Translations under genes and position numbers: made by a program
The notes under the pieces: generated by a model
The model's database searches: none
The model's input: the letters and a program-made list of their open reading frames with translations, nothing else
What the model was told of the DNA's origin: nothing
NCBI GenBank assembly: GCA_026196875.1
Contig: JAPHTP010000048.1
Location: forward strand, 1-64,000
DNA: 64,000 nt
DNA from: Kangiellaceae bacterium
GTDB lineage: Bacteria > Pseudomonadota > Gammaproteobacteria > Enterobacterales > Kangiellaceae
Direction of reading: 5' to 3'
Part shown: positions 27,430 through 36,743 of the stretch, one piece after another
Layout of the letters: the number at the start of each line of letters is the position of its first letter
Numbering within the stretch: the first letter of the stretch is position 1

Positions 27430-28443
27430 TTAGCTACCATCGTCTTTTTTACGCTGGCTTTTACTGCGGTTAAATTCTTTTTCTTTGTCTTTATTAGACT
27501 CAGTATTTTTCTCAGAACGGCCATCCTGAATTTCGATGATTGGATCGCCAGGTTTCCATTCTTTAGACTTCGGCAAGTCCCTAATATCTCCGTTAAATGA
27601 CTGGGCCTGACTTAATCCCGATTGAAGTTTTCCTTTAGGGTCTAATTGGACCGAACCGTAGACTGAAATGGCTTTTAAGATCCTTTGACCGTTACCTAAA
27701 GTGGTTTCAAATTGAGGAACAGATGAAGCGTTAATAATATTCTGGAACTCAGCATTACTCGAAGAAACGTTTTTTCCTGAACTCGCTGTTATTGCCAGGT
27801 TAGCATTGGCCTCAAAATAAGCTTTGATTTCTCCATTTCTAGTATGAAGCTCATAAACTTTCTGTTTATTAGCAGGCTCGAATAAACGCGCCTCCCATGG
27901 TAGTAGGTTCACATTTATTGAGCCAGACTCAGAGCTGGCAATAATAGTGCCTTTAGTCGCTAACTTAATTTTTCCTGAAGTCGAAGTAGCGGTGAGGTTG
28001 GAGGCATGTTTTTTCGCTTTGATGTCTCCAAAAGTTGTTTTCATATCGACAGAGACACCTTTTGGCACATAAATGCCTATATCCATTCTGCCAATCCGAT
28101 TGGCGTATTTGTCAGTTGTCGGCTGGTCGTAAACAACTTCGATCAGGGTAACACCGTCATTATCAGAAATATTGACGTCGGGAGCAGGTGCTTCGGGACC
28201 GACTCTCTGAATAATGCCGGATATTTCGATATTACCCTGCTTGGTATTTCGAGTAGTGATGTTTCCGTATGAGTTGATTACAACTACTTTATTATTTCGG
28301 GGCACTTCGCCTTGCCAGCTATACTTACGTAATTTGACATCATCCTTAGTAAATTCAGTGCGCACCGATTCCTGCGAACAACTGGTTAAAAATCCGGCTA
28401 AAATAAAGTTAATTAAAATAAACTGTTGCAAAAGAATTTTCAT
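27430..28443 (-). CDS. DUF4097-like lipoprotein sharing a motif with the surface protein
   Basis: The 337-residue protein has a lipoprotein signal with lipobox LTSC (C22). The body is a right-handed beta-helix-like repeat of the DUF4097 type (NITTRNTKQGNIEISG, FGDIKAKKHASNLTATSTSG). Residues 282-300, SFNGDIRDLPKSKEWKPGD, match residues 88-106 of the surface protein encoded 105 bases downstream. The C-terminus is highly charged (Lys/Glu/Ser). It is the likely first gene of a two-gene unit. A role in the envelope is likely, the exact function unknown. Confidence 0.82.
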   Translation of the reverse strand: MKILLQQFILINFILAGFLTSCSQESVRTEFTKDDVKLRKYSWQGEVPRNNKVVVINSYGNITTRNTKQGNIEISGIIQRVGPEAPAPDVNISDNDGVTLIEVVYDQPTTDKYANRIGRMDIGIYVPKGVSVDMKTTFGDIKAKKHASNLTATSTSGKIKLATKGTIIASSESGSINVNLLPWEARLFEPANKQKVYELHTRNGEIKAYFEANANLAITASSGKNVSSSNAEFQNIINASSVPQFETTLGNGQRILKAISVYGSVQLDPKGKLQSGLSQAQSFNGDIRDLPKSKEWKPGDPIIEIQDGRSEKNTESNKDKEKEFNRSKSQRKKDDGS

Positions 28444-28707
28444 AGTCGATACGGCTCTTATGAAGTTAATTCGTGTTTTCTAATATAAGAATTAGCCGCG
28501 CAAGATTCTTTTTAAGTTTTGTATCGTCGCTGTAACTTTATGTAACAGGTGGGTGTTTTTGCCAAAAATTACTGCTTTTGAGAGTGAGAATTACGACTTT
28601 TTTCGTAGAAATGTGCAACAGGTAGAAAATTAAGCGTTAATATTCACATAAATATTTTTTAAATAAACTCAACTTGACGGGTGAAATGATTATCAAAATA
28701 AATTTTT

Positions 28708-29160
28708 TTAGATCGGCTTACGCATCTCAACTAAGTTTTTAATGAATCCCGCTTTCTCATAGGCTCGCACGGCAGTACTATTTTCAGCATAAACATCCAA
28801 TCGTACTTCGTTAATTCCTCTCAACTTTGCCCACTCTTCTAACTTAGCAATTATTTTTTTATTAACCCCTTTGCCACGGGCTTCTTCAGATACAAACATA
28901 AATCCTAAATAAGCGTGCTTCGAGTGGGTGAGGTAGGGTTTAGATTGGATGACTTTAGCATAACCCGAGCCAATAAGTTGGTTACCCTCTTCGGCTACCA
29001 CCACTTCAATATCCGGAGCCTGAATCATGGCTTTAATATCATAGTAGCTGATTGGTGTTTTTTTAAGTGTTTCGTCAAAAGGCCTTTCGTACTCAATTAT
29101 GCCTTGTTCAAATTCGAGGAGCTGAGGAAGATCATCTTTTACGGCAGGCCTGATTATCAT
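28708..29160 (-). CDS. GNAT-family N-acetyltransferase
   Basis: The 150-residue protein has the GNAT fold: an N-terminal IIRPAVKDDLPQLLEFEQG, the acetyl-CoA loop VSEEARGKGVNKKIIAKLEEW (read in two parts: VSEEARGKGVNKK and IIAKLEEW) and NSTAVRAYEKAGF near the end. It transfers an acetyl group from acetyl-CoA to an unknown amine. ATG 29160 is used because GAGAG lies just in front. The ATG four codons earlier has no ribosome-binding site. It is a single gene. Confidence 0.9.
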   Translation of the reverse strand: MIIRPAVKDDLPQLLEFEQGIIEYERPFDETLKKTPISYYDIKAMIQAPDIEVVVAEEGNQLIGSGYAKVIQSKPYLTHSKHAYLGFMFVSEEARGKGVNKKIIAKLEEWAKLRGINEVRLDVYAENSTAVRAYEKAGFIKNLVEMRKPI

Positions 29161-29431
29161 TTTTTCTCTCATATAGAATTAATGTGGTTGCTCACTATTA
29201 ACTGAGTCGCTTTTTAGGAATAGCATTTCTTATCTATTCACATAAACAAATTAATAATTGTTTCGATAATACAAAAAATCTAACCTTAATTGAAGTAAAG
29301 AGCCAACCCCAATCTGTCCAATGCATACTCAACAGTGTTTCTCTGTTAACCACAAATATAACTAAACAGTCATTGATTGTTGCTTACGGTCTGCTAAGCT
29401 GAAACCATTGTCGTTCAATCAGTGTAACTCA

Positions 29432-30727
29432 ATGAAGATCGTAGAAATATTATTAGTCGAAGCCCCCCACCAACCGGGAAAGATGGCTAAAGTGTTAACC
29501 ATTATCGGTGACATGGGCATAACTGTCGAAGGGTTAAACGCAGTGAGACGTTTATACCGCGATACGATTTGGGAAATCACTATCGAATACGATGATAGTC
29601 TAGACATGCAAGTGCTGGTAGACCATATTAATGAGCTACCCGAAACAAAAATCGTTGGTAAGTCTGATCGCGTATTTAATCGTCATAAGGGCGGCAAAAT
29701 CAAAACTCAATCGAGCATTGAAATAAACTCACTGGAAGTTTTACGCGACGTTTATACCCCTGGGGTCGCCAGAGTCTGCCAAGCGATCAAGGCTTCCCCA
29801 GAAAAAATCACCGAGTACACCAACATCCAAAATACTGTAGCTATTGTCACCGACGGTACAGCAATTTTAGGATTAGGCGATATTGGTGCGGAGGCAGGCT
29901 TGCCGGTGATGGAAGGTAAAGCCGCGATATTTTCTGAACTAGTTGGGATTTCCGGCATACCAATTCTATTGAAAGAAAAAGATCCCTTAAGAATTATTGA
30001 AACTGTCGAAGCAATTTCACCTTCTTTTGGCGCTATTTTATTAGAAGATATTAAAGCCCCTGAATGTTTTAAAATTGAAGAAGAGTTAGTTGCTCGGCTT
30101 AATAAACCCGTTTTCCACGACGATCAGCACGGCACCGCCATAGTCGTTCTGGCGGCGCTATTAACCGCTACCAAACGGGTTGATGTTTGTATAAAGGAAA
30201 AAGTTGTCGGCCAAATAGGGTTAGGTGCTGCAGGCATGGGAATTTGCAATTTATTACTTGATTATGGCGTAAAAGAGGTACTTGGTGCTGATATCAATGA
30301 AGAAGCAAAAAAGAAATTACGTGGACTTGGCGGAACCCCTTTATCACTTGAAGAGTTAATGCAGCAAGCCGACATTGTTGTCGCCACCACCGGCGTAAAA
30401 GGTCTTATCAAACCTGAGATGATTAGAGAAGGTCAAATCATTATGGCGCTAACTAACCCCGACCCTGAAATAGAGCCTGAAGTTGCACTAGAGCAAGGCG
30501 CCGCATTTGCTACAGATGGCAAAACAGTTAACAATATGCTGGCATTTCCAGGGTTGTTTAAAGGTGCTTTGGAGGCTGGAGCAAAAGAGATCACTCATAA
30601 GATGAAGATCGCAGTTGCCGAGACCCTTTCGAGCCTAGCTAAAGAAGATGCTTTAGTACCTTCAGCACTAAATAAAGAAGCCCATCAAGCTGTTACCGAG
30701 GCGGTAAGAAATAGTGCAAAAAGTTAG
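29432..30727 (+). CDS. NAD-type malic enzyme with N-terminal ACT domain
   Basis: The protein of 431 residues (TTG 29408 is an in-frame alternative start) decarboxylates malate to pyruvate. An ACT domain comes first (VEAPHQPGKMAKVLTIIGDMG), then the malic N-terminal domain (VYTPGVARVCQAI, TDGTAILGLGDIGAEAG, metal site FHDDQHGTAIV) and an NAD-binding domain (GQIGLGAAGMGI, ALTNPDPEI). This compact form is like the Bacillus and archaeal type rather than the large MaeA or MaeB of enteric bacteria. The ACT domain suggests control by a small ligand. The gene converges with the NYN gene, four bases overlapping. Confidence 0.93.
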   Translation: MKIVEILLVEAPHQPGKMAKVLTIIGDMGITVEGLNAVRRLYRDTIWEITIEYDDSLDMQVLVDHINELPETKIVGKSDRVFNRHKGGKIKTQSSIEINSLEVLRDVYTPGVARVCQAIKASPEKITEYTNIQNTVAIVTDGTAILGLGDIGAEAGLPVMEGKAAIFSELVGISGIPILLKEKDPLRIIETVEAISPSFGAILLEDIKAPECFKIEEELVARLNKPVFHDDQHGTAIVVLAALLTATKRVDVCIKEKVVGQIGLGAAGMGICNLLLDYGVKEVLGADINEEAKKKLRGLGGTPLSLEELMQQADIVVATTGVKGLIKPEMIREGQIIMALTNPDPEIEPEVALEQGAAFATDGKTVNNMLAFPGLFKGALEAGAKEITHKMKIAVAETLSSLAKEDALVPSALNKEAHQAVTEAVRNSAKS

Positions 30728-31233
30728 TCCCTTTGACTACTTTTAGGATTAAGTAACAGCTTTTCCGTTATCGGGTAGAAGCGAGTTGCAGCATTCATTA
30801 ATGAGCGCGCAGTTAGAGCTTCTACTCCAAACACATCGACTGGGATTTGGTATTTCGAGATGACTTTGGCAACTAACAAATCAAAGTCACCATCCCCAGA
30901 AACCAAAACAATACGCTCAACCTTTTCGGCCCAATCCATTACATCTATCGCGATCCCAACATCCCAATCCCCTTTAGCTGAACCGTCTTGACGTTGAATA
31001 AAGGGTTTCAACTTAACGTTAAAGCCTATCGCTCTTAAGATATTTTGAAACTGCTTTTGCTTTTCATCACCTCGATCAATAGCATAGGCAAAAGCCCCAG
31101 CAACATTTCTCCCATCACTTATTTTCGCCCAAAACTTGTTGTAATCGAAATTTCGGTTAAACGTCTGGCTTGTCGTATAAAAAATATTTTGAACATCTAC
31201 GAAAATAGCTACGCTTGGAAGATTTTGCCCCAT
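30724..31233 (-). CDS. NYN domain protein (LabA/DUF88-like putative nuclease)
   Basis: The 169-residue protein has the acidic pattern of the PIN-like NYN fold: FVDVQNIFY near the N-terminus, GDWDVGIAIDVMDWA in the middle and VSGDGDFDLLVAKV after it. These aspartates would bind the metal of a ribonuclease site. ATG 31233 is preferred to the TTG one codon earlier. It is a single gene whose 3' end meets the malic enzyme gene. The RNA target is unknown. Confidence 0.9.
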   Translation of the reverse strand: MGQNLPSVAIFVDVQNIFYTTSQTFNRNFDYNKFWAKISDGRNVAGAFAYAIDRGDEKQKQFQNILRAIGFNVKLKPFIQRQDGSAKGDWDVGIAIDVMDWAEKVERIVLVSGDGDFDLLVAKVISKYQIPVDVFGVEALTARSLMNAATRFYPITEKLLLNPKSSQRD

Positions 31234-31441
31234 CAATTATCTCTTTGCTTTTTGTTAGTTCTTTCAAGAAAACGTCTAAGAAAATCTGTTGTCATCTCTC
31301 CGCTCAATATCGTTAGAATGACTCCATCTTAGAATGATATTTCTTAAACTATTTCATCGGTCCGCTCTATCTTATCCGTTATGAGTGCTGTTATCGAACT
31401 TATTTTTTCTATTGAGTAGGGCTTTATACCCAAATCAATAT

Positions 31442-31469
31442 TTGACTTCCTATTATTTAGGTGTAACCT
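31442..31469 (+). promoter_or_regulatory. Sigma-70-like promoter of the MATE leader
   Basis: TTGACT and TAACCT lie 16 bases apart, at the right place to start the structured leader that begins at 31489. The -35 box is close to consensus and the -10 box is moderate. Confidence 0.45.
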
Positions 31470-31488
31470 ATCGCCATCTATCCAATTT

Positions 31489-31644
31489 ACGAGAACAGGC
31501 CAATGAACAATTTAATCCTATTGAAAATTGCCAATAAAGATCCGGTGTTCACCCCCACCGATTCGTTCTCGTGTCTTAGAAAGCGTTCCTAATACTAGAT
31601 TATTAAGACTCCGCGTTCAGAACACGACCGACTCGGTCGGTTTT
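31489..31644 (+). promoter_or_regulatory. Structured leader of the MATE gene with competing stems (riboswitch- or attenuator-like)
   Basis: ACGAGAAC (31489-31496) pairs with GTTCTCGT (31565-31572) and encloses two smaller stems, CAATTT/AAATTG (31508-31513 with 31525-31530) and CGGTG/CACCG (31543-31547 with 31556-31560), a three-way-junction layout. GTCTTA/TAAGAC (31573-31578 with 31604-31609) follows. TCGTGT (31569-31574) can instead pair with ACACGA (31622-31627), which would break the first stem and cover the start of the hairpin ACCGAC/GTCGGT (31627-31641) with four Ts. This is the logic of a switch in front of a terminator. No known riboswitch class was recognised. Confidence 0.45.
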
Positions 31645-31718
31645 CAATAGACTCGATCTACAAATAGAAAATTAGCTCTCCAAGTATTTGGTGGCTAGAC
31701 TATTTTAGATCCCGGCAC

Positions 31719-31741
31719 TTGGCTATTAAGCAGCCAATTTT
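31719..31741 (+). terminator. Second hairpin plus T-run in the MATE leader
   Basis: TTGGCT pairs with AGCCAA over a seven-base loop and is followed by TTTT, 54 bases before the GTG start of the MATE gene. It may be an attenuator. Confidence 0.4.
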
Positions 31742-31794
31742 GCCTTAATCAATTATTTTTACAGGAAAAGATTCCTGAGCAAGGATAGTTAACA

Positions 31795-33204
31795 GTGAAA
31801 AAACTAATTAACAACTTAAAACTATTTTTTCGATTATTTAAACAAGCATTAGCAGGCAATACACAACAAGATTTCACCCAAGGTTCAATTGGTAAAGCCG
31901 CATTTTTACTTGCGGTTCCCATGGTCCTTGAAATGGTGATGGAATCAATATTTGCAGTTACCGATATCTTCTTTGTTTCTGGTTTAGGTGCAAATGCCGT
32001 AGCTGTTGTAGGCCTAACTGAAGCGGTAGTTACTTTACTTTATGCGGTAGCGATCGGATTAAGTATGGCCGTAACAGCAACTATTGCCCGGCGAATTGGT
32101 GAGAAAGACTACGAAGGCGCCAACATTGTTACCGGCCAGACCATTTGGATTGGCATTATGGTGGCCGTCTTTGTTGGTTCCATCGGAATTTTTTATGCTG
32201 AGGAAATTCTTCGTTTAATGGGAGCATCTGATTCAGTTATAAAACTGGGCGGTGGCTACACCAGCATCATGCTCGGCGGTTCAATCACAATTTTATATTT
32301 GTTTTTGTTTAATGCAATTTTCCGTGGCGCCGGAGATGCGAGTGTTGCCATGAAGTCGCTTTGGTTAGCCAACGGGCTAAACATCATTTTAGATCCATTG
32401 TTCATTTATGGTATTGGCCCGTTTCCCGAAATGGGCGTAACAGGCGCGGCGGTAGCAACGAATATCGGCCGAGGCGTGGGCGTAATTTATCAGCTTTATC
32501 ACTTAACCAATGCTAATAATCGAATCAAAATAGATTTTACTCACTTAAAATTAGTTTGGCCGGTATGTTTAAAACTAATGCGCACTTCTTTTGGAGGGAT
32601 CGCTCAATTTTTAATTGCGACAGCAAGCTGGGTCGCATTGGTTCGAATTGTTTCAACTTACGGCAGCGCAGCTGTCGCAGGATACACTATTGCTATTCGA
32701 GTAGTGATTTTCGCAATCCTGCCGGCGTGGGGTTTAAGCAATGCTGTTGCCACTTTAGTAGGTCAAAATTTGGGGGCAGGAGCCCCGGAACGAGCGGAAA
32801 AATCGGTTTGGAAGGTAGCGAAATATAATGTGTATTTTATGGTATCCGTTGCCATTATCTTTATCATATTTGCACGCCAAACAATCGAGATATTTAGTAA
32901 CGACCCTGAGGTCGTTCAATACGGGATCGATTGCTTAAGGTACGTTTGCTATGGCTACGGGTTTTATGCGGTCGGTATGATTGTGGTGCAAGCGTTTAAT
33001 GGTGCCGGTGATACTATGACACCAACTAAGATCAATTTATTTTGCTATTGGTTATTCCAAATTCCTTTAGCTTTTATTTTGGCTAAATATATCGAGATGG
33101 GACCAACTGGTGTTTTTCTCGCCATAACTATCGCAGAAAGTTTAATTGCGATTGTTGGTGTACTTTACTTTAGGCAGGGTAAATGGAAAACAGTACAAAT
33201 CTGA
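31795..33204 (+). CDS. MATE-family efflux transporter
   Basis: The 469-residue membrane protein has about twelve helices in two similar halves, with the MATE signature near each start (GSIGKAAFLLAVPMVLEMVM; MRTSFGGIAQFLIATASWV). Family members export cationic drugs, dyes or metabolites in exchange for Na+ or H+. The start is GTG 31795, with AGGA nine bases before. The 325 bases from the likely promoter to the GTG form hairpins, so expression is probably controlled in the leader RNA. The substrate is unknown. Confidence 0.93.
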   Translation: MKKLINNLKLFFRLFKQALAGNTQQDFTQGSIGKAAFLLAVPMVLEMVMESIFAVTDIFFVSGLGANAVAVVGLTEAVVTLLYAVAIGLSMAVTATIARRIGEKDYEGANIVTGQTIWIGIMVAVFVGSIGIFYAEEILRLMGASDSVIKLGGGYTSIMLGGSITILYLFLFNAIFRGAGDASVAMKSLWLANGLNIILDPLFIYGIGPFPEMGVTGAAVATNIGRGVGVIYQLYHLTNANNRIKIDFTHLKLVWPVCLKLMRTSFGGIAQFLIATASWVALVRIVSTYGSAAVAGYTIAIRVVIFAILPAWGLSNAVATLVGQNLGAGAPERAEKSVWKVAKYNVYFMVSVAIIFIIFARQTIEIFSNDPEVVQYGIDCLRYVCYGYGFYAVGMIVVQAFNGAGDTMTPTKINLFCYWLFQIPLAFILAKYIEMGPTGVFLAITIAESLIAIVGVLYFRQGKWKTVQI

Positions 33205-33250
33205 TCAGATTTCAGTATTAAACTTAGGAGCTTCGGATATAGTTTGACGT

Positions 33251-33288
33251 TAAATAGAGGAGGTCTCTGCGTGTATCTCCTCTATTTA
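33251..33288. terminator. Bidirectional terminator hairpin
   Basis: TAAATAGAGGAG and CTCCTCTATTTA pair perfectly over twelve bases around a 14-base loop, between the converging MATE and S9 peptidase genes. The A- and T-rich stem foot can serve both strands. Confidence 0.75.
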
Positions 33289-33297
33289 TTAGCGATG

Positions 33298-36195
33298 TTA
33301 GAAGTTATCTCCAGCCTTAGTTAATTTAAAAGTCTCTGTAAAAATCGGATTGCCTTTTAGATCAAATATTTCTAATGTTACCGACTCAGCGTCTTCGAAC
33401 TCTTCGAACTTTCTGAGCAATAGCCACTCGTCGTTTGGAGAGCCATATAATACTATTGCTCTCGGGTACTTTTTAGTTCCGTCGCTCATATTTCTAATCC
33501 AACGAGCGGCTACACCTACTTTATCGATTCTTCGGTCGAATCCAGGGACATCGACTTCAAAAATCAAACCAAAACGGTGATTTTGCTCATCGCTGAATTC
33601 AAGAATATTACCCACAGATAAATCGTCATATCGATCAAATTTACCGTAGCCGATACCTTCGACATATTCAAAGGATCCAACTCTTTTTGACTCAAGCTTC
33701 ACTTCAGTTTGGTTGAGTTCAAATGTCGACTTTAATATCTTTTGAAATTCCTTTTTCTCAGAATCACTAAATCTCGCCTCAGAGATAATCCAGGGTGCGG
33801 CAAGTCTCAACTCATTAATTGCTCTTTTATGTGTCGCTTTGGAAATTCTCTTATAACGTTTCATTTGCATAATATTCAAACAGCGTCTTATATCTCGATA
33901 TTCTTTAGGAGCTGTACAATCAAATCTTGCGAGTCTGAAATAGTTCTTTGGTGTATCATCTAAATTGACAGCCTTTTCAAGATGATGTTTAGCCTTTTTC
34001 CAATCTACATCAAAGTAGTCACCTTCCATATACATACGCCCAAGCCTTCCATGTGCATAAGCATATTCAAGCTCTGCTGCTTTTCGATAGTACTCAACTG
34101 CAACTTCTAGATTTTTCTCAACTATTTCACCTCGATGATAGTAAGCCCCAACATTAAAGTTAGAACGAGGGTGTTCAAATTCTGCAGCCTTTTTATAATA
34201 CTCAAATGCTTTATCTTCATCGTGTTCTATCGATTTATCTTGAGAAAACCTATCTGCAATAATTACAAAGTCCTCAGCAATTGCTTGTTTAGCACTCGCT
34301 GAAGAATTCTTCAGATCCGTAAGCTTCAAGCCTAATTTTCGAATTAGAAAATCAAACTTAAGGGCAGACTCGTGTTGGTCGCCTCGATAGAATTGATGGC
34401 TATGTCCAGTATTTTCATAGTAGAACGTCTCTACCGGATGATTGTGTTTGTTAAGGACATATTCAAATCGATGCGTGTGTTCAAAAACAGCAGTTTCATC
34501 TTCAATACCTGCAGTTAATAGAATTGGAGCTTTTAACTTTTCTGCAAAGTACACTGGAGATATTTCATAGAGCTCAGGTCGGTATTTTCCTACAATCTTC
34601 TCCCAAGGTTCTCTATACTTTTCCTGTGTAACTATATTGTCGTGATTGAAAATGAGAGGCAAATCATAAACCCCAAAACCAGCAATTACGCAATCATATT
34701 TTTCGGGGTACCGAATAGCTAACATTACAGCCGAATATCCACCATAGCTAGCCCCAATAGTGCACATCTTATTAAATTTATAGCTAGTTGTAATTTCATC
34801 CACAACAAGCGAGATATCATCTTCTATTAGCTGCCCAAATTGACCTACTCCTTGTTCCTGAAAGCTTTTACCAAACCCTTCAGACCCCCTAAAGTTTACT
34901 CTCAATACAGAAAATCCCCTGCTGACTAAGTATTGAACTTCAGAATTAAACCTATCATCATCTTTCACACCAATTGGCCCACCGTGAGGCATTACCAGTA
35001 AAGTTGATAAGTCATTCTGTTTAGAAGGCTTTGTTAGAAATGACTCTATATCAACGCCCTCTTTTGTTTTTGTTATGTAGACTTTAGACTTATAAAGCGG
35101 TTCATCTTCTAGCTCCGGGTATGAAACGAATAATTTTCTAAGGACATCTTGGGCATAGTCAAATACTAAATATTCTCCAGGCTCATTTGCTCCTTGAACT
35201 TTTATAATTGCTTTATCTTTATTAAAGTTCATATCAACAAGCGAATACTCCAACCCTTCAAACGTTTTCGCTAGTCGCTTTCCAAGGGCTTTGGAAACAG
35301 GATTAAAGTACTCAAATCTCGTTAAGCCTTGATGTTCGTAACTAACATGGTGCAACATGCCATTTTGGTCATATACCGCGCTTTTAAGATCGTATTTAGG
35401 GTGCTGATAGATAATATCTTCGAATTCATTAGTTTTAGTATTAAATACTTGAAGTGCAACTTTATCAGTTCCCTGATTAGTTAGAACCGCCAGCTTGTTA
35501 TCACCAAGAATTGTCGGGCTAAAAAACTTGTAATCTTCCGTCTTCTTTTCGAGAACAACTTCCCAATCCCCACCATTTATTGGGACGGATTTAATGGTCC
35601 ATGTTTTTGACTCTGAGTCATACTTACTACTAATAATATTTTTTGATACTGCGTCATAAGTGTAGAATAATGCTTCGTCATCATCATGTTCAATTTCGAC
35701 TGCATTATCGAGATCGGCATTTGCAAAATCATCTATTTTTACTTTATACAAATCAAAATTTTCTTTTCTATTTCGCTTGGCAAACAAAAGTTCACCTTCC
35801 ATCTCAGGGAGCCTATCGACTAAATAGCCTTTTAGTTTTACCAGTTTTACGTCAACTTTATCCCCGAGCAAAGTACAGATAAAAATTGCTGACTGACTTC
35901 CATTTTTAGCGGAAAGATAGAGTTGCTTATCGCTCAACCAATGATAGCTCAAGATTTTGCTATCAATGCCTAACGCGATTTCCATGTCGATACTCTCGTT
36001 ATCAACATTGACAATTGAAATATTTTGAATTTTTTCACCCAAATATGCGGTTGAGGCATATTTTCCACTAGGCGACATTTTTACATCAAAGTACTGCGGA
36101 TTAGAAAATAGCTTTGAACTGTTAATTGGCTTGGCGATAAGAGAACAACTTACGCTCAATGCAAGCAACGTCAAAAATATTACTAGACTTCTCAT
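33298..36195 (-). CDS. S9 prolyl-oligopeptidase-type peptidase fused to Sel1 repeats
   Basis: The 965-residue exported protein has a signal peptide (about 1-22), a long beta-propeller-like part (to about residue 370), a prolyl-oligopeptidase catalytic domain (about 380-620) with S483 in GASYGG, D566 in TAGIEDE and H598 in NTGHSH, then about three Sel1-like repeats (FEYYKKAAEFEHPRSNFNVG; YYRKAAELEYAYAHGRLG) at about 650-760 and a C-terminal beta-rich region. All triad residues are present. Peptidases of this family cut short peptides in the periplasm, and the Sel1 tail suggests a bound partner protein. Its start shares a base (TAATG) with the stop of the upstream lipoprotein gene, so the two are co-translated. 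Confidence 0.92.
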   Translation of the reverse strand: MRSLVIFLTLLALSVSCSLIAKPINSSKLFSNPQYFDVKMSPSGKYASTAYLGEKIQNISIVNVDNESIDMEIALGIDSKILSYHWLSDKQLYLSAKNGSQSAIFICTLLGDKVDVKLVKLKGYLVDRLPEMEGELLFAKRNRKENFDLYKVKIDDFANADLDNAVEIEHDDDEALFYTYDAVSKNIISSKYDSESKTWTIKSVPINGGDWEVVLEKKTEDYKFFSPTILGDNKLAVLTNQGTDKVALQVFNTKTNEFEDIIYQHPKYDLKSAVYDQNGMLHHVSYEHQGLTRFEYFNPVSKALGKRLAKTFEGLEYSLVDMNFNKDKAIIKVQGANEPGEYLVFDYAQDVLRKLFVSYPELEDEPLYKSKVYITKTKEGVDIESFLTKPSKQNDLSTLLVMPHGGPIGVKDDDRFNSEVQYLVSRGFSVLRVNFRGSEGFGKSFQEQGVGQFGQLIEDDISLVVDEITTSYKFNKMCTIGASYGGYSAVMLAIRYPEKYDCVIAGFGVYDLPLIFNHDNIVTQEKYREPWEKIVGKYRPELYEISPVYFAEKLKAPILLTAGIEDETAVFEHTHRFEYVLNKHNHPVETFYYENTGHSHQFYRGDQHESALKFDFLIRKLGLKLTDLKNSSASAKQAIAEDFVIIADRFSQDKSIEHDEDKAFEYYKKAAEFEHPRSNFNVGAYYHRGEIVEKNLEVAVEYYRKAAELEYAYAHGRLGRMYMEGDYFDVDWKKAKHHLEKAVNLDDTPKNYFRLARFDCTAPKEYRDIRRCLNIMQMKRYKRISKATHKRAINELRLAAPWIISEARFSDSEKKEFQKILKSTFELNQTEVKLESKRVGSFEYVEGIGYGKFDRYDDLSVGNILEFSDEQNHRFGLIFEVDVPGFDRRIDKVGVAARWIRNMSDGTKKYPRAIVLYGSPNDEWLLLRKFEEFEDAESVTLEIFDLKGNPIFTETFKLTKAGDNF

Positions 36196-36743
36196 TATTT
36201 TACTCCTTGAATCTTTTGAGCAAATTCAAGGAAACGGTCTTCTCCCGGACCGCCGTAAACCATCTGCCTGCTTTTCAAGATGTTAGGAAATTTTTCTTCC
36301 ATAAAAGAAAACGACTGCGAACTTCTGTTGTCGAGTTGCATATAAGTTAGTGGAAACCAGAAGCCTCTCGATATCATCTCGATGTGACCAACATAACTGA
36401 TCTTTCCAGGCTCAACTCTAAATTTAAAGTTCGCGTCGTCGGTGAATCGATAATTGATATATTCGCTTGTATACAAACGTTTAATGGTATACTCGCCGGC
36501 TTCTAATGGAGACAATATATAATTACTACCCTCTGCAAGATCTTCCGACGATAAACGAACTTTAGTTGGTCCATGAAGTGTCATTCTATATAGGTCTCGA
36601 TTCGAATCGATGCCTATCAGTACATATCCACTTTCAGCAGAAAGTTCTACTTCCTTATCGACAGTTAATTTATTCAGATTTGTTGCGCAAGATGAAATAA
36701 AGAATATCGCCATTACGGCAATACATCTGATAGATAACCTCAT
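36195..36743 (-). CDS. Lipoprotein of unknown family, partner of the S9 peptidase
   Basis: The 182-residue protein begins with a lipoprotein signal, lipobox ISSC with C19. The body is beta-rich (YVLIGIDSNRDLYRMTL, YILSPLEAGEYTIKRL, YVGHIEM), resembling DUF2846-type lipoproteins that carry a PEGA-like fold. The stop TAA overlaps the ATG of the S9 peptidase gene. The tight coupling suggests that the two proteins act together at the membrane. No catalytic motif is seen. Confidence 0.82.
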   Translation of the reverse strand: MRLSIRCIAVMAIFFISSCATNLNKLTVDKEVELSAESGYVLIGIDSNRDLYRMTLHGPTKVRLSSEDLAEGSNYILSPLEAGEYTIKRLYTSEYINYRFTDDANFKFRVEPGKISYVGHIEMISRGFWFPLTYMQLDNRSSQSFSFMEEKFPNILKSRQMVYGGPGEDRFLEFAQKIQGVK

